A DNA stretch of 64,000 nt from Algoriphagus lacus (GCF_003583985.1 NZ_QXML01000009.1:73315-137314); one strand, 5' to 3'; shown: positions 26,862-35,945, counted from the first letter of the stretch. The notes: generated by a model not told the origin, from the letters alone. Numbers and translations are program-made.

Positions 26862-27395
26862 ATGAAAAAAGTAACATTATCTTTCATCCTGGCACTTTTT
26901 GCCACCTTAATTTTGGCTTCTTGTGAAGAAGAACAGACGCCTGACACTCCCAGAGCACTGGAATTGATGGGTAAAAGTTTCTCTAATTCCTCAGGCGTTC
27001 CAATTCCAACTTCAGTCGGGGTGGGTTCCAATGCCCGTTTAATAACTCATACAGTCATTCAAAATGGGCTGTATACCTTGGTCGAAAAGCGAAGCGTGAT
27101 GACAGCTAACAGTTCCCCGGAGTTGAACGCTATTTGGGCCCAGCACTCAACAAATCCCTTGGATTTTCCTCAGGTCAACCTGGAATCGGAAACGGTAATT
27201 GCTGTATTCAGCGGTATCCGCTCCAATTCAGGGTATACCCTTGAGGTAACCAAAATTTGGGAGTCAAATGGAAAGCTGGTCGTCGGAATTAAAGAAAAAG
27301 TCGAGTCAGGAGTTACGCTGACGGTAATAACCAATCCTAATCTTTGGTTGAAAATTCCAAAAACCAACCTGCCTATCGAAGTTTATTTTGAATAG
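26862..27395 (+). CDS. PrcB-domain lipoprotein
   Basis: Lipoprotein signal with lipobox LASC (Cys20). The C-terminal half fits the PrcB_C domain: VIAVFSGIRSNSGYTLEVTK, then VGIKEKVESG and LWLKIPKTNLPIEVYF. PrcB was first described as an accessory protein of the Treponema dentilisin protease complex; here no dentilisin-like protease is adjacent, so the partner is unknown. An operator-like palindrome lies 96 bases upstream and a terminator follows. Confidence 0.75.
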   Translation: MKKVTLSFILALFATLILASCEEEQTPDTPRALELMGKSFSNSSGVPIPTSVGVGSNARLITHTVIQNGLYTLVEKRSVMTANSSPELNAIWAQHSTNPLDFPQVNLESETVIAVFSGIRSNSGYTLEVTKIWESNGKLVVGIKEKVESGVTLTVITNPNLWLKIPKTNLPIEVYFE

Positions 27396-27407
27396 GAATT
27401 CATTACT

Positions 27408-27435
27408 CCTCTGGGATACTATCCCAGAGGTTTTT
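27408..27435 (+). terminator. Terminator of the PrcB-like gene
   Basis: Arms CCTCTGGGAT and ATCCCAGAGG with an ACT loop, then TTTTT. Confidence 0.9.
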
Positions 27436-27710
27436 ATTTCAAATCGCCAACGCGTTTGAAAAAAGACCTCGCTAATTTGATTTTAAGAACATTTTTGATC
27501 TTTTTTATCTACCTCCAGTTCAGAACTTAGTTAAAAATAAATTTCATTTCGAAATTCCACATTGATTCTGAAATTGAAGTGCTGACTGAATAGGAAACCC
27601 TTCAATGGAAGAATTTAACTTGGACAACTTCCTTTGCCAATCACGGAAAAAGCGGATCCATTAGTATTGGGTATCTTAACCTGAGAGGATTAAGATTGAA
27701 TTGTACATTT

Positions 27711-28046
27711 GTCAACAGCTTCGAAAGAGCAAAACAATTCTAAGAAAAAGTGTTTGAAGTTCAACTGTCAGACTTGCCAGTTGAATGGGGGAGGCAAGCC
27801 GCATTTCCTTTTAAGCCGCATGGCCCAAATAGTTCCGGGGCCATTGTAGAAAAAACCGATTGGAAGCCATGTTCGAGCAATACCATTGTATACTTTGAAA
27901 CGGAAGATTGATCTTTGCTTGAACTGAGAATTGAAATGGCCGGTGTAAAGATGGTATAGCCTAAAATGAATATAGGGGAATTTGGATTCGTGGCAATTTT
28001 CCTTGACAGCGAGGGCAGTACCTTTGGTTTACATTCCAGAAATTAA
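27711..28046 (+). pseudogene. Dead VOC (glyoxalase/bleomycin-resistance-like) gene
   Basis: One continuous frame reads FERAKQF-stop-EKVFEVQLSD, continues through AAFPFKPHGPNSSGAIVEKT and SNTIVYFETED-stop, then MAGVKMV-stop-PKMNIGEFG and FVAIFLDSEGSTFGLHS. These are the landmarks of a VOC domain in the right order and spacing. In-frame stops are at 27741 (TAA), 27909 (TGA) and 27957 (TAG), and no start codon is evident. The frame is intact apart from the stops, which suggests recent inactivation by point mutation. It ends 14 bases before the TfoX-like gene. Confidence 0.88.
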
Positions 28047-28060
28047 TCCTCAGGTTTTTC

Positions 28061-28444
28061 ATGGCTTACAACGCAACACTTGCCAATGGAGTGAGAATCT
28101 ATTTGGCTGAATTAGAAGGTATTGCGGTCGTAGAAAAAGAGATGTTTGCCGTTCTGAATTTCCTGGTTAACGGAAAAACGGGTATTTGTGTAAGTGGTGA
28201 CCGACTGATGCTTCGATTTGATCCGGCTTTACCGGAGTCGCTCTCATTGCGAGAGGGATATGAAACTATGTTGATGAAAAGAAAAGAGTGTTACAAAGGA
28301 TATTGTTATTTCAATTCTCGGGGATACAGGAATAAGCCTGATTTTGACTATTTACTGGCTGTTTTCCTGAATTTCAACAAGGTTTCCCGAAAATCAAATT
28401 CTAAGAATCGGACTGGAAAAGGAATAAAAAAGGAAGTCAATTGA
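28061..28444 (+). CDS. TfoX N-terminal domain protein
   Basis: 127 residues matching TfoX_N: MAYNATLANGVRIYL at the start, KEMFAVLNFLVNGKTGICVS, then DRLMLRFDP, then KGYCYFNSRG. The C-terminal TfoX half, needed in the gamma-proteobacterial competence regulator, is absent; stand-alone N-domains are common and of unknown function. A basic tail (SKNRTGKGIKKE) ends the protein. The stop codon lies at the centre of the palindromic terminator. A VOC pseudogene directly precedes it, and VOC and TfoX_N genes often neighbour each other. Confidence 0.85.
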   Translation: MAYNATLANGVRIYLAELEGIAVVEKEMFAVLNFLVNGKTGICVSGDRLMLRFDPALPESLSLREGYETMLMKRKECYKGYCYFNSRGYRNKPDFDYLLAVFLNFNKVSRKSNSKNRTGKGIKKEVN

Positions 28445-28460
28445 CTTCCTTTTTTATTCC
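28421..28460. terminator. Perfect 40-bp palindrome, bidirectional terminator overlapping a stop codon
   Basis: Bases 28421-28440 are the exact reverse complement of 28441-28460, with no spacer. Each arm has a run of six A or T. It serves the TfoX-like gene (its TGA at 28442 lies inside) and the convergent Asp-box gene ending at 28493. Confidence 0.85.
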
Positions 28461-28492
28461 TGAGAGATGATCGAATTGTGACTTGGATCGAT

Positions 28493-29602
28493 TTATTGAT
28501 TGGTGGTAACGGCATTTTCATCGTTGACCAACTCGACAATTCCCCCTTTGTCTAAACCCATGAATATCCTGTCCTTGTTGCCTAATTTGATGACTTTGAG
28601 GTCCCATACACCACCTTGAGCGATTTGGGGAAACTCTTCTGTCTTCCAAGTGGCACCTCTGTCCTCACTGTAGTATACTTCAAGTTTCTGTACTTCGCGA
28701 GCTTTTATCCATCTACCGGCATAAACCCTTGAAGATTTAGTTGGACTTATTCCTATTCCATGGAAGAAATCTGAGTTTTCTTGAGCGTTAATCAAAGTCT
28801 GCCAAGTTTTCCCATTATCAATGGATTTAGATAATTCTCCTTCCCAGCCCACATAGATGGATTGTGGATTATCCCGGTCAAATACTATTTCCTTAACCGT
28901 AGTCGGATTCGGTACTAAGTCATACCACGATTTTTCTTCTTGTTCATTTTTCAATTTAATCAAATAGCCATTTTCTATTGATCCCTGACCTCCGACCCAG
29001 ATTTCATCAGTTTTTAATGGATTTACTGACAAAGTCATAAGTGGTTGGGCAGTCATTCCCCAATCTCCCCAAATAGGAGTCCATGTTTTTCCTTTGTCCA
29101 GCGATTTGGCAACTACTAATTGACCACTGGCATATAACTGATTAGGCTCGCCGGGAACGGCTTCAAAATCACTTAATCCGTCTTTAAACCGCTCATCAGA
29201 CCCTCCAAAATTCGTATCAAATACATTCCAGTTGGTTCCCCTGTTCGAGGTTCTGTAAATTTTGACTTCCGTTGCCGCTGTAGTGAAATTGACCACCGAA
29301 GCAAGAATTTCAGAGACTGTAAAAGGATGAATGTCCCTTACATCATTTTTCTGAAGTCCCAATGGAAGGAATTTTGAACTGGGTACATTCAGTTGCTTAC
29401 CATATACCCCATCGGTAGTTGCCGCAAAAATCCAGTCTCCGGCAATTACCAACTCATTAACTGATATGCCGTTCAGTTCATGATTGACCAAGGTTAAGGG
29501 GCCTGATTTGATGGGTTTGAATTCGTTATCTTCAACACATCCACTGAAAAAAAACAACAGAGCTGTAATAAATAGAATTGTTCTTGAATTTATTTGATTC
29601 AT
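28493..29602 (-). CDS. Asp-box (BNR/sortilin-like) beta-propeller lipoprotein
   Basis: Lipobox FSGC near residue 22 marks a lipoprotein. The rest is a propeller with four Asp-box repeats (SxDxGxTW): SNRGTNW near 135, SLDKGKTW near 180, SIDNGKTW near 277 and SEDRGATW near 325. Such propellers occur in sialidases, photosystem factor HCF136 and sortilin-like proteins; sialidase Arg-triad or FRIP motifs are not seen, so a binding role is more likely. An operator-like palindrome lies 95 bases upstream of the start. Confidence 0.8.
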   Translation of the reverse strand: MNQINSRTILFITALLFFFSGCVEDNEFKPIKSGPLTLVNHELNGISVNELVIAGDWIFAATTDGVYGKQLNVPSSKFLPLGLQKNDVRDIHPFTVSEILASVVNFTTAATEVKIYRTSNRGTNWNVFDTNFGGSDERFKDGLSDFEAVPGEPNQLYASGQLVVAKSLDKGKTWTPIWGDWGMTAQPLMTLSVNPLKTDEIWVGGQGSIENGYLIKLKNEQEEKSWYDLVPNPTTVKEIVFDRDNPQSIYVGWEGELSKSIDNGKTWQTLINAQENSDFFHGIGISPTKSSRVYAGRWIKAREVQKLEVYYSEDRGATWKTEEFPQIAQGGVWDLKVIKLGNKDRIFMGLDKGGIVELVNDENAVTTNQ

Positions 29603-29697
29603 ATAATTTTTGTTTTTTTATATGACGGGATGCTCATGCTTAATGCTACTTATTTTTGCTGTTCTTCTTGTGATTTTGGAGTTGCATTTGATGGTTT

Positions 29698-29709
29698 AGA
29701 CATAGGTCC
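29698..29709. promoter_or_regulatory. RGAC-N4-GTCY palindrome, candidate operator
   Basis: TTAGACATAGGTCCAA (29696-29711). It lies 95 bases from the minus-strand start codon at 29602, the same spacing as the copies before 25011 and 26862. Confidence 0.58.
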
Positions 29710-29960
29710 AAAAAAGTATTTTTTCTCTTCAGTATAATCCTTAAATAAATATAGCTTACAGTTTAAGAGGTGGGATGAAATAAAAATAATGTAAGTCAGT
29801 CTTTTGTTTTGTATATCCTGTATATTGAGTTTGAAAATTTAATTTTATTTAAATTTTGGAACTGTTTTGTTTTTGGACGTTCCTTATAATTTTTGATCAA
29901 TATTGAACAGTCCTTTAACTGGGTAACTTGCAGAAGGAATCTTTTTTTGGACTGTTTAAT

Positions 29961-29972
29961 GGACATTTGTCC
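29961..29972. promoter_or_regulatory. RGAC-N4-GTCY palindrome, candidate operator
   Basis: Reads GGACATTTGTCC with T and A flanks, 160 bases before the serine hydrolase gene at 30133. Confidence 0.45.
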
Positions 29973-30132
29973 ATAAAGTGCTTTTCTGGAGGCTATCCTA
30001 AGGACTGGATCGTCCACGGTTTAATTCTTGTAAAATCACATGGGAAGGGATGGACTTCTTGCCAGTTCCTAAGGGTCATAGCTCTGTGACTAACGAATTA
30101 CTTTATATGTACCATTAACAAATTCACTACCC

Positions 30133-31479
30133 ATGCTCAAGTATTTCAGTTTCTTGATAGGCTCAATGATTTTTTTGATTTCCAATCCCCTTTCGGCCCA
30201 ACGTCATGACCTGGTTGACAGTCTACTTAGCGCGTATATAGACTTAAATCAGTTTAATGGATCCGTTTTGATCTCGAAAAATGAACAAATTGTTCATCTG
30301 GCAGGATATGGATTTAAAAATAAGGAGTTAGGTGAATTGCATACCCCGGAAAGTATTTTTCCCATTGGCTCACTTACCAAATCTTTTACCGGAATTTTGA
30401 TTTTGCAACTTCATCAGGAGGGATTAATTGATCTGGATGCACCTGCCAAAAACTATTTAAATGGCGTGGAAATTTCAGAAGAAATTACCGTTTCCCACCT
30501 GCTCTCCCATAGCTCCGGAATTCCGGATGCCCTGGAATACGAGGAATATATTAACTGGTTATTTACGGATACTCCAGTAAATATCCTTCAGGTGATCCGG
30601 CTTTTTGAAAAAGCTGATCTTAAGTTCAAACCGGGGACGAAGTTTTCTTACTCTAATTCCAATTTTATTTTGCTGGGCGCTATTGTTGAAAATTTGAGGC
30701 AAGTCCCATTTCAAAAGGCAATGCAGGACTATATTTTGGATCCTCTTGAGATGAGGAATTCTGGATTTGACTTCTCAAATCTCTTGGATGAAAATAAGTC
30801 GGTGCTTTATTCCATGCTTTCTCCCCGAAAAACACAGCTTGCACCTTCGTGGAATTTTAAACTTACCCTAGCTGATGGTGGTCTTCACAGTTCCCTGGCA
30901 GATTTGTTTAAGTTTTACCAAGGGTTGAAATACAACAAGTTGCTTTCAAAAGATTTGGCAAGTGTTTCCTTTACCAAAAAGAACGATTCCTATGGCTACG
31001 GTTGGTTTGTTGAGGATAAATTAGGAGTCTCAGTGATTAACCATGGGGGGAATCTTGAAGGGGCAACTAGCTTTTTTGCCTGGGACCCTGTAAATGATAT
31101 CTGTATAATTCTATTGAGCAACACCACATCCACTATGCTGGAAAGAATATCATGGAATATATATTCTATTTTAAACAATAAACTTCCGGAATTCCCAAAG
31201 GAAAAGGCTAGAGTCACCGTTGATGCGGAAATTTTGAATCGTTGGGTAGGTATTTATCAAATATCCGATAAACTCCAAATTACTATTTCTGAAGAAGGAG
31301 GGAATCTATTGCTTCAAATCAACGATGGAGTAATGGAAACTTTCTACCCAGAATCTGAAACTTCCTTTTTTATACCTAGAGAAGATGTTTCAGTTTCCTT
31401 TAAAAAGACTGAAGATGGAATTCAGATCAGGTATAAGGAAGGTTTAGGAACCAAGGTAGGGGATAAAATTGAGCATTGA
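30133..31479 (+). CDS. Exported serine hydrolase, class C beta-lactamase-like with C-terminal extension
   Basis: Signal peptide (ending LSAQ), then the PF00144 domain with SLTK (80-83, acylated Ser80), YSN (174-176) and HGG (305-307), all intact. About 85 residues beyond the domain form a small beta-rich module (VGIYQISDKLQITISEEGG), similar to the C-terminal domain in 52744. Probably a periplasmic peptidase or esterase. An operator-like palindrome is 160 bases upstream. Confidence 0.87.
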   Translation: MLKYFSFLIGSMIFLISNPLSAQRHDLVDSLLSAYIDLNQFNGSVLISKNEQIVHLAGYGFKNKELGELHTPESIFPIGSLTKSFTGILILQLHQEGLIDLDAPAKNYLNGVEISEEITVSHLLSHSSGIPDALEYEEYINWLFTDTPVNILQVIRLFEKADLKFKPGTKFSYSNSNFILLGAIVENLRQVPFQKAMQDYILDPLEMRNSGFDFSNLLDENKSVLYSMLSPRKTQLAPSWNFKLTLADGGLHSSLADLFKFYQGLKYNKLLSKDLASVSFTKKNDSYGYGWFVEDKLGVSVINHGGNLEGATSFFAWDPVNDICIILLSNTTSTMLERISWNIYSILNNKLPEFPKEKARVTVDAEILNRWVGIYQISDKLQITISEEGGNLLLQINDGVMETFYPESETSFFIPREDVSVSFKKTEDGIQIRYKEGLGTKVGDKIEH

Positions 31480-31845
31480 AGAGGTTAGGGAGTCCGTCCT
31501 TCTGGTTTCAATTAAATTTGCCTCATTGAATTTTCAATACACCTAACCTTTTCCTTAAATGGCTTTAATTGATCCTAAGTTTAAGGGAATAATTTGTTAT
31601 CCTGCCCGATCCGTTGTGATATTCTAAGATGCCTTTAGATGTCAATCGTGAGTGATTTGAAAATACACTTTCAAGAAGGATGTTCAATTCAATGACTTAT
31701 GTCCAATTTTTAATTAAAACCAAAGGTGTTTAAGTGGTTTAATTGATTATGTCTTTAAATTATTTCAGTAACTGAAGGATATGGGATTCATGGGTACCAT
31801 GGTGTAAAGTTTAATTTAATTGAACTGGTGAATTGTATATGAAAA
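31480..31845. other. Intergenic region with an operator-like palindrome
   Basis: 366 bases holding the palindrome at 31693-31704. No gene-like sequence seen. Confidence 0.55.
31693..31704. promoter_or_regulatory. Imperfect RGAC-N4-GTCY palindrome, candidate operator
   Basis: Reads TGACTTATGTCC followed by AA; the first base departs from R. It lies 141 bases before the hydrolase gene at 31846. Confidence 0.4.
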
Positions 31846-32682
31846 ATGGAGTTAATTAAACTGAAAACCCGAAAAGAGTATTGGATCTCAGCTTCTGTTT
31901 TTCCTCAGGATTCTTTTTTGGTTTTGATTATTTCCCCGGCAACGGGAGTTAAGCAGTCTTTTTACCATCCTTTCGCCAACTACCTAAATGAAAATGGAAT
32001 CACCGTCATTACTTTTGATTTTCACGGTATAGGTGAATCATTGGCGGATTCAATAAAAACTGTCTCCACCAGTGCCTCCGAATGGGGAGTTCATGATCTG
32101 GAATCCGTTATTGAGTTTTCCAAAGTCCGATTTTCTTTGTCCAAGATTTTTGTCTTAGGACATAGCATAGGAGGCCAACTTCTGGGATTTGCAAAATCTT
32201 CAGTCGATTTGGAAAAAATTATTTTAATAGGCAGCCAATCGGGCTATTGGGGGTTTTGGAAAGGGAGTGAAAAATTGAAAATGTGGGCAACCTGGCATGT
32301 TCTATTCCCGGCTTTACTTAAAATCTATCGGTATTTTCCTGCCAAATCTTTTTCAAGAATGGAGGATTTACCGAAAGAGGTTGGATTGCAATGGAGTAAA
32401 TGGTGCAGAAGTCCTGATTATTTTTTGGAGGAATTTAATGAAGATGTCCTTTACTTTAAATCCATTGTCACTCGGGTTACTTGCATAAGTATTGAGGATG
32501 ATAAATTTGCCCCAATTGATGCTGTGAATTGGTTGGCTGATCGGTTCTCAAAGGCTCAGATTAAACGGGTCCATTTAGATCCTTATGACTTTGGATATAA
32601 AAGCATTGGCCATTTCGGCATATTTAAAGAGAATAACCGTCTTGTTCTATGGAGGATGCTTCTCAGGGAGATTCTTGAATAG
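31846..32682 (+). CDS. Alpha/beta hydrolase (serine aminopeptidase/COG4757-like)
   Basis: 278 residues without a signal peptide, so cytoplasmic. The fold markers are FDFHGIGES (oxyanion strand), nucleophile elbow GHSIGG with Ser107, a probable acid in EDDKFAP, and the final His in SIGHFGIF. It resembles the predicted hydrolases of COG4757; substrate unknown. It ends about 100 bases before the convergent sigma-factor operon. Confidence 0.82.
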   Translation: MELIKLKTRKEYWISASVFPQDSFLVLIISPATGVKQSFYHPFANYLNENGITVITFDFHGIGESLADSIKTVSTSASEWGVHDLESVIEFSKVRFSLSKIFVLGHSIGGQLLGFAKSSVDLEKIILIGSQSGYWGFWKGSEKLKMWATWHVLFPALLKIYRYFPAKSFSRMEDLPKEVGLQWSKWCRSPDYFLEEFNEDVLYFKSIVTRVTCISIEDDKFAPIDAVNWLADRFSKAQIKRVHLDPYDFGYKSIGHFGIFKENNRLVLWRMLLREILE

Positions 32683-32780
32683 GATCTTAAGTTGTTGGGA
32701 GTATATTTTTCCTGTAAAGATGAGTTTGGATCTCTCCTTAATGAAAGGAGTTACAGCATTGAATTTTACAGAAATGGAAT

Positions 32781-33368
32781 TCAACCTGTTCCTTCTTCGC
32801 TTGAGATTTTCTTTAGGGTTTCCAAAATCCGATTTTCCATTTTTATTTTTCTCCAGATCACCCAGGTGAAACCCAATAGAAAACCGTAGCCACTGAACAA
32901 AACGTACCAATACATCCCGGATGAAAGACTTTGTTTGAAATAGGGGAGTAGCATGGTAAACCCAACAAGGTACAGCAAATACAGTATGGGGATGAAAATT
33001 TTGTTGACCACATTTTGCCAAACATAAAAAGCAACTACCCGGTCGTGGAATGCAGTAAGAGAGCTTTCCAGACTAATGGTATTAAACCGATAAGTACTTA
33101 TAAATTCCAAGCCCAGTCGTATACTGATGGCTGAGATCATCAACCCCAAACCGGAAATCATCCCGGTAAAATCATGGGATATAGCCCACCCTAAATAAAG
33201 GAAAAGACCGACCATCAGTGAACCCAAAATCAGAATAGTCCAGATTTTTCCTCTCTTTAAATACCGAAGATGATTCTCAGCCTTTTCCAGAGTCTCATTC
33301 GGATTTGCAGTTTGAGTTAGGATAGGTTGACTTTCCCAAAGCTGATTGAATTCTTCAAAGTTTTCCAT
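32781..33368 (-). CDS. Membrane protein, possible anti-sigma partner
   Basis: The N-terminus is cytoplasmic and helical (about 45 residues), followed by four membrane segments in two pairs (about 47-64 and 71-90, then 118-137 and 148-167), and a short charged tail. The ATG at 33368 lies 14 bases inside the 3' end of the ECF sigma gene, so translation is coupled; an in-frame GTG at 33377 is less likely. Position and topology suggest control of the sigma factor, but no zinc-finger anti-sigma motif is visible. Confidence 0.6.
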   Translation of the reverse strand: MENFEEFNQLWESQPILTQTANPNETLEKAENHLRYLKRGKIWTILILGSLMVGLFLYLGWAISHDFTGMISGLGLMISAISIRLGLEFISTYRFNTISLESSLTAFHDRVVAFYVWQNVVNKIFIPILYLLYLVGFTMLLPYFKQSLSSGMYWYVLFSGYGFLLGFTWVIWRKIKMENRILETLKKISSEEGTG

Positions 33369-33849
33369 GTTGAGCACAGGATGTGAGTTTTTTCTTAATT
33401 CGATGAATAGTGACTCTTAATGATTCCTCAGAAATTCCAATAACTTCTGTGATTTGGGAATAGGGTACCTTCTCCAGTACCATCAATATGATAAGTCGGT
33501 CTTTCTCCTTGAGTTGATGAATGCACTCGTACATCGTTTTAAGTCGATGTTCATGCTCTGGGTCATATGTCTCTGTGACGGACTCAAAATAGGTGGAATA
33601 ACTTTTCTTTTTCTCTCGTGCTTCTTTTCTGATCTGCATTAAGCACATATTCACTGAAATCCTGTAGATCCATGTCCCTACATTGGAGTCTTTTTTAAAG
33701 GAGTCTTTTTTTTCCCAGATTTTAATGAATATTTCCTGGGTATAATCTGCAGCCAAATCCTCATTTCCATTGAAGAAACCTTTGCAAAGTCTGAATACCT
33801 TGGGGTGAAATTGTTCATAGATCCTGATAAACTCCGCTCTGCTATTCAC
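33355..33849 (-). CDS. ECF-family RNA polymerase sigma factor
   Basis: 164 residues with sigma region 2 (QFHPKVFRLCKGFF, ADYTQEIFIKIWEKKDSF, TWIYRISVNMC) and region 4 (KDRLIILMVLEKVPYSQITE, ISEESLRVTIHRIKKKL). The only plausible start is GTG at 33849, which overlaps the last 8 bases of the upstream hydrolase gene. The gene is overlapped in turn by the membrane protein gene at its 3' end. The tight overlaps imply one operon with coupled translation. Confidence 0.9.
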   Translation of the reverse strand: MNSRAEFIRIYEQFHPKVFRLCKGFFNGNEDLAADYTQEIFIKIWEKKDSFKKDSNVGTWIYRISVNMCLMQIRKEAREKKKSYSTYFESVTETYDPEHEHRLKTMYECIHQLKEKDRLIILMVLEKVPYSQITEVIGISEESLRVTIHRIKKKLTSCAQHGKL

Positions 33850-34687
33850 CTTTCTCCAGTAGTTTTTTTAATTGCTCAATAAACCAATCCCTTTGGTCAA
33901 ACATGATAAAGTGTGCGGAATTTTCAGCATATATAAATTCGGTGGAAGGGAGTTTCCTGTATTGGTCCAAGTAGTTTTTTTGAATCGTTGCCTTATCCGG
34001 GAATGTTGCGGCTATTACGGTCACAAGTGTTTTTATTTGAGCTATTTGGTCCCTTAAATCCAAGTTCAACATTTCGGTATATCCATAGACATAGGTTTTT
34101 CTGTCGGCCTCGGTGATCCACTTGGTAATTTGGCTATGCTTTTCTTTGTTTAAACTGAGAAAAGAAGAGTTCCTTGAAGTAAGCTCCTCAAATGATTTCT
34201 GATCCATTTCCACCATCATTTTATTTTGTGGGCTGTCATACTTTAGTTCCTGTCCCTGATAATTGGGAATCATTAAGGCAGCTGTTGCCGGTAGTGCATC
34301 CACAACAATCACCTGCTCAAATAGGGTGGTATCTGTTGTGGCCATCCAAAGTGATAAGGTGCCACCAAGGCTATGGCCGATAAGGGTTGGGGCAACCAAG
34401 TTATTGGAATCCGCGTATTCCAGGATTTCCTCTTTGATTCTTGACAACCATGGGGTACCCACAGGAGGAACTTCTCCAAATCCCGCAAAAGTAAATACAT
34501 GGCATTCGTATGTCTTGGATAATTCGGAAACAGTTTCTTCCCAAACCTCTCCGGGGCAACCTATCCCAGGGAAAAACAAAACTGGTTTACCGGATCCTGT
34601 AACAGAGACTTTATAGGATTGCTGAGCGAAAATAAAGGGGGAACTCAGACTGATTAGGAGCAATAGGAAAATCTTTTTTAGTTTCAT
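33842..34687 (-). CDS. Exported alpha/beta hydrolase
   Basis: Sec signal peptide of 21 residues (ending IFAQ), then an alpha/beta hydrolase with nucleophile elbow GHSLGG (104-109, Ser106), possible acid in PDKATIQ and His in ENSAHFIMFDQ. It is the first gene of the operon with the ECF sigma and membrane protein genes. A secreted hydrolase in the same transcript as a sigma factor may act on, or report, an envelope signal. That is inference. Confidence 0.85.
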   Translation of the reverse strand: MKLKKIFLLLLISLSSPFIFAQQSYKVSVTGSGKPVLFFPGIGCPGEVWEETVSELSKTYECHVFTFAGFGEVPPVGTPWLSRIKEEILEYADSNNLVAPTLIGHSLGGTLSLWMATTDTTLFEQVIVVDALPATAALMIPNYQGQELKYDSPQNKMMVEMDQKSFEELTSRNSSFLSLNKEKHSQITKWITEADRKTYVYGYTEMLNLDLRDQIAQIKTLVTVIAATFPDKATIQKNYLDQYRKLPSTEFIYAENSAHFIMFDQRDWFIEQLKKLLEKGE

Positions 34688-35088
34688 TCTGGAGTTTTCC
34701 CTTTAGATGCCGTTCTACTCAGTTTGTTACACTGGTTTTGATTTATTCTACTGATTCTCCCTGACTTTTTTGTAATTCATGCGAAGGGAGTTATTGGTAA
34801 CATGATTCCATTTGCATCAAAACGCTCATTACCTGTCACTTGGAAGAAGTTCCGGGGAAAATGGCAGATTTGATTTAGCCCTCAAAAATGTTTTTTTAGT
34901 TATTGGAATCTTGAATCCATAAGAATGAATCAGGTATTGTTTTTCGGTTTTGAGCTTTAAAGTCCGTTTTTAAAGAAGAGACCCTGATCTTTTTTGAATT
35001 TTGGATTGGATAGTCTTTCTCGAGTTAAAATTCTTTGATCCAGGAGAAATTGAATAAAAGATGTTGGAAAGAATAAAAACTTGCAGAT
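34688..35088. other. Intergenic region
   Basis: 401 bases containing the promoter region of the hydrolase/sigma operon and the 3' flank of the glycan operon. No repeat or gene remnant recognised. Confidence 0.5.
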
Positions 35089-35934
35089 TTAGTTTTTGAT
35101 TTTTCCCTCTGATGATTTTATAAGCTTCTGAAGCAGTTTCGTTTCAACCTGACAACGCATTTTCATGTGTTTAATTAAGTGCAGTGTTGCATTGAGAGGG
35201 ATCGATACGCCACGGGGATTTCTTATAGGCCCTCTCAAATACCTTTGGAAAAATTCTGGATGTTTTTTATTCAGAAGAAATAAGGTCATTTTTTTGCCCT
35301 GCCTGTTCGTTGACTTTCTTCGGGAGTTATCCCTGATCCGGTAAAAAAAACCTGTCAAAGGCAGTTGAACTACTTTTCCTCCTTTTTTCAACATATTAAT
35401 CCAGAATTCCCAGTCTTCCCAACCCCAAATAAATCTGTGATCGTAACCTCCAATACTGGCCCAGTCAGATTTTCTGTATATCCCTGAAACAAAGATCATG
35501 TTGTCTTTTGCCAGACTTTGTAAGGAAAAGGGTTTCAAATTCCAGACACCTGTTTTTTTACCGAATTTTTCAGCCTTACAATACACCACTTTAATGCTTG
35601 AATCTGATTCTAAAACCCGAACAGCCTCAGAAATGTATTGGGGATGAATTAGGTCGTCTCCGTCCAAAGGCAGAATGTATTTTCCTTTAGCCTGATAAAT
35701 GCCTGTATTTCTGGCAACAGAGGGACCTTGATTTCTTTGGTCAACTACTTGAACCTTTGCCGGAAACAGTTCCTTCCACTTTTTGCAGCAGCTAAGCGAA
35801 TTGTCGGTGCTCCCATCATTAACCAGGACCACTTCCAGGTTTTTATAGTCACTGTTTAAAACTGAAGAAATGGTGTCTTCCAAAAATTTATCGCAGTTAA
35901 ATACCGGGATAACAACTGAAATTAAAGGGTTCAT
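35089..35934 (-). CDS. GT2 family glycosyltransferase
   Basis: GT-A fold: VVIPVFNCDKFLEDTISSVL at the start, LVNDGSTDNS for nucleotide binding, LDGDD as the DxD metal site, and WGWEDWEFW carrying the ED catalytic-base motif. Cytoplasmic, no membrane helix. Last gene of the minus-strand glycan operon; the upstream GT2 gene ends 11 bases away. Donor and acceptor sugars cannot be read from the sequence. Confidence 0.88.
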   Translation of the reverse strand: MNPLISVVIPVFNCDKFLEDTISSVLNSDYKNLEVVLVNDGSTDNSLSCCKKWKELFPAKVQVVDQRNQGPSVARNTGIYQAKGKYILPLDGDDLIHPQYISEAVRVLESDSSIKVVYCKAEKFGKKTGVWNLKPFSLQSLAKDNMIFVSGIYRKSDWASIGGYDHRFIWGWEDWEFWINMLKKGGKVVQLPLTGFFYRIRDNSRRKSTNRQGKKMTLFLLNKKHPEFFQRYLRGPIRNPRGVSIPLNATLHLIKHMKMRCQVETKLLQKLIKSSEGKIKN

Positions 35935-35945
35935 TTAGTGGGAAA

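Larger units (their letters stand above)
29603..30132. other. Divergent intergenic region with two operator-like palindromes
   Basis: 530 bases between the Asp-box gene (minus) and the serine hydrolase gene (plus). Palindromes at 29698 and 29961 each lie toward one gene. The rest is AT-rich with no gene. Confidence 0.6.
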
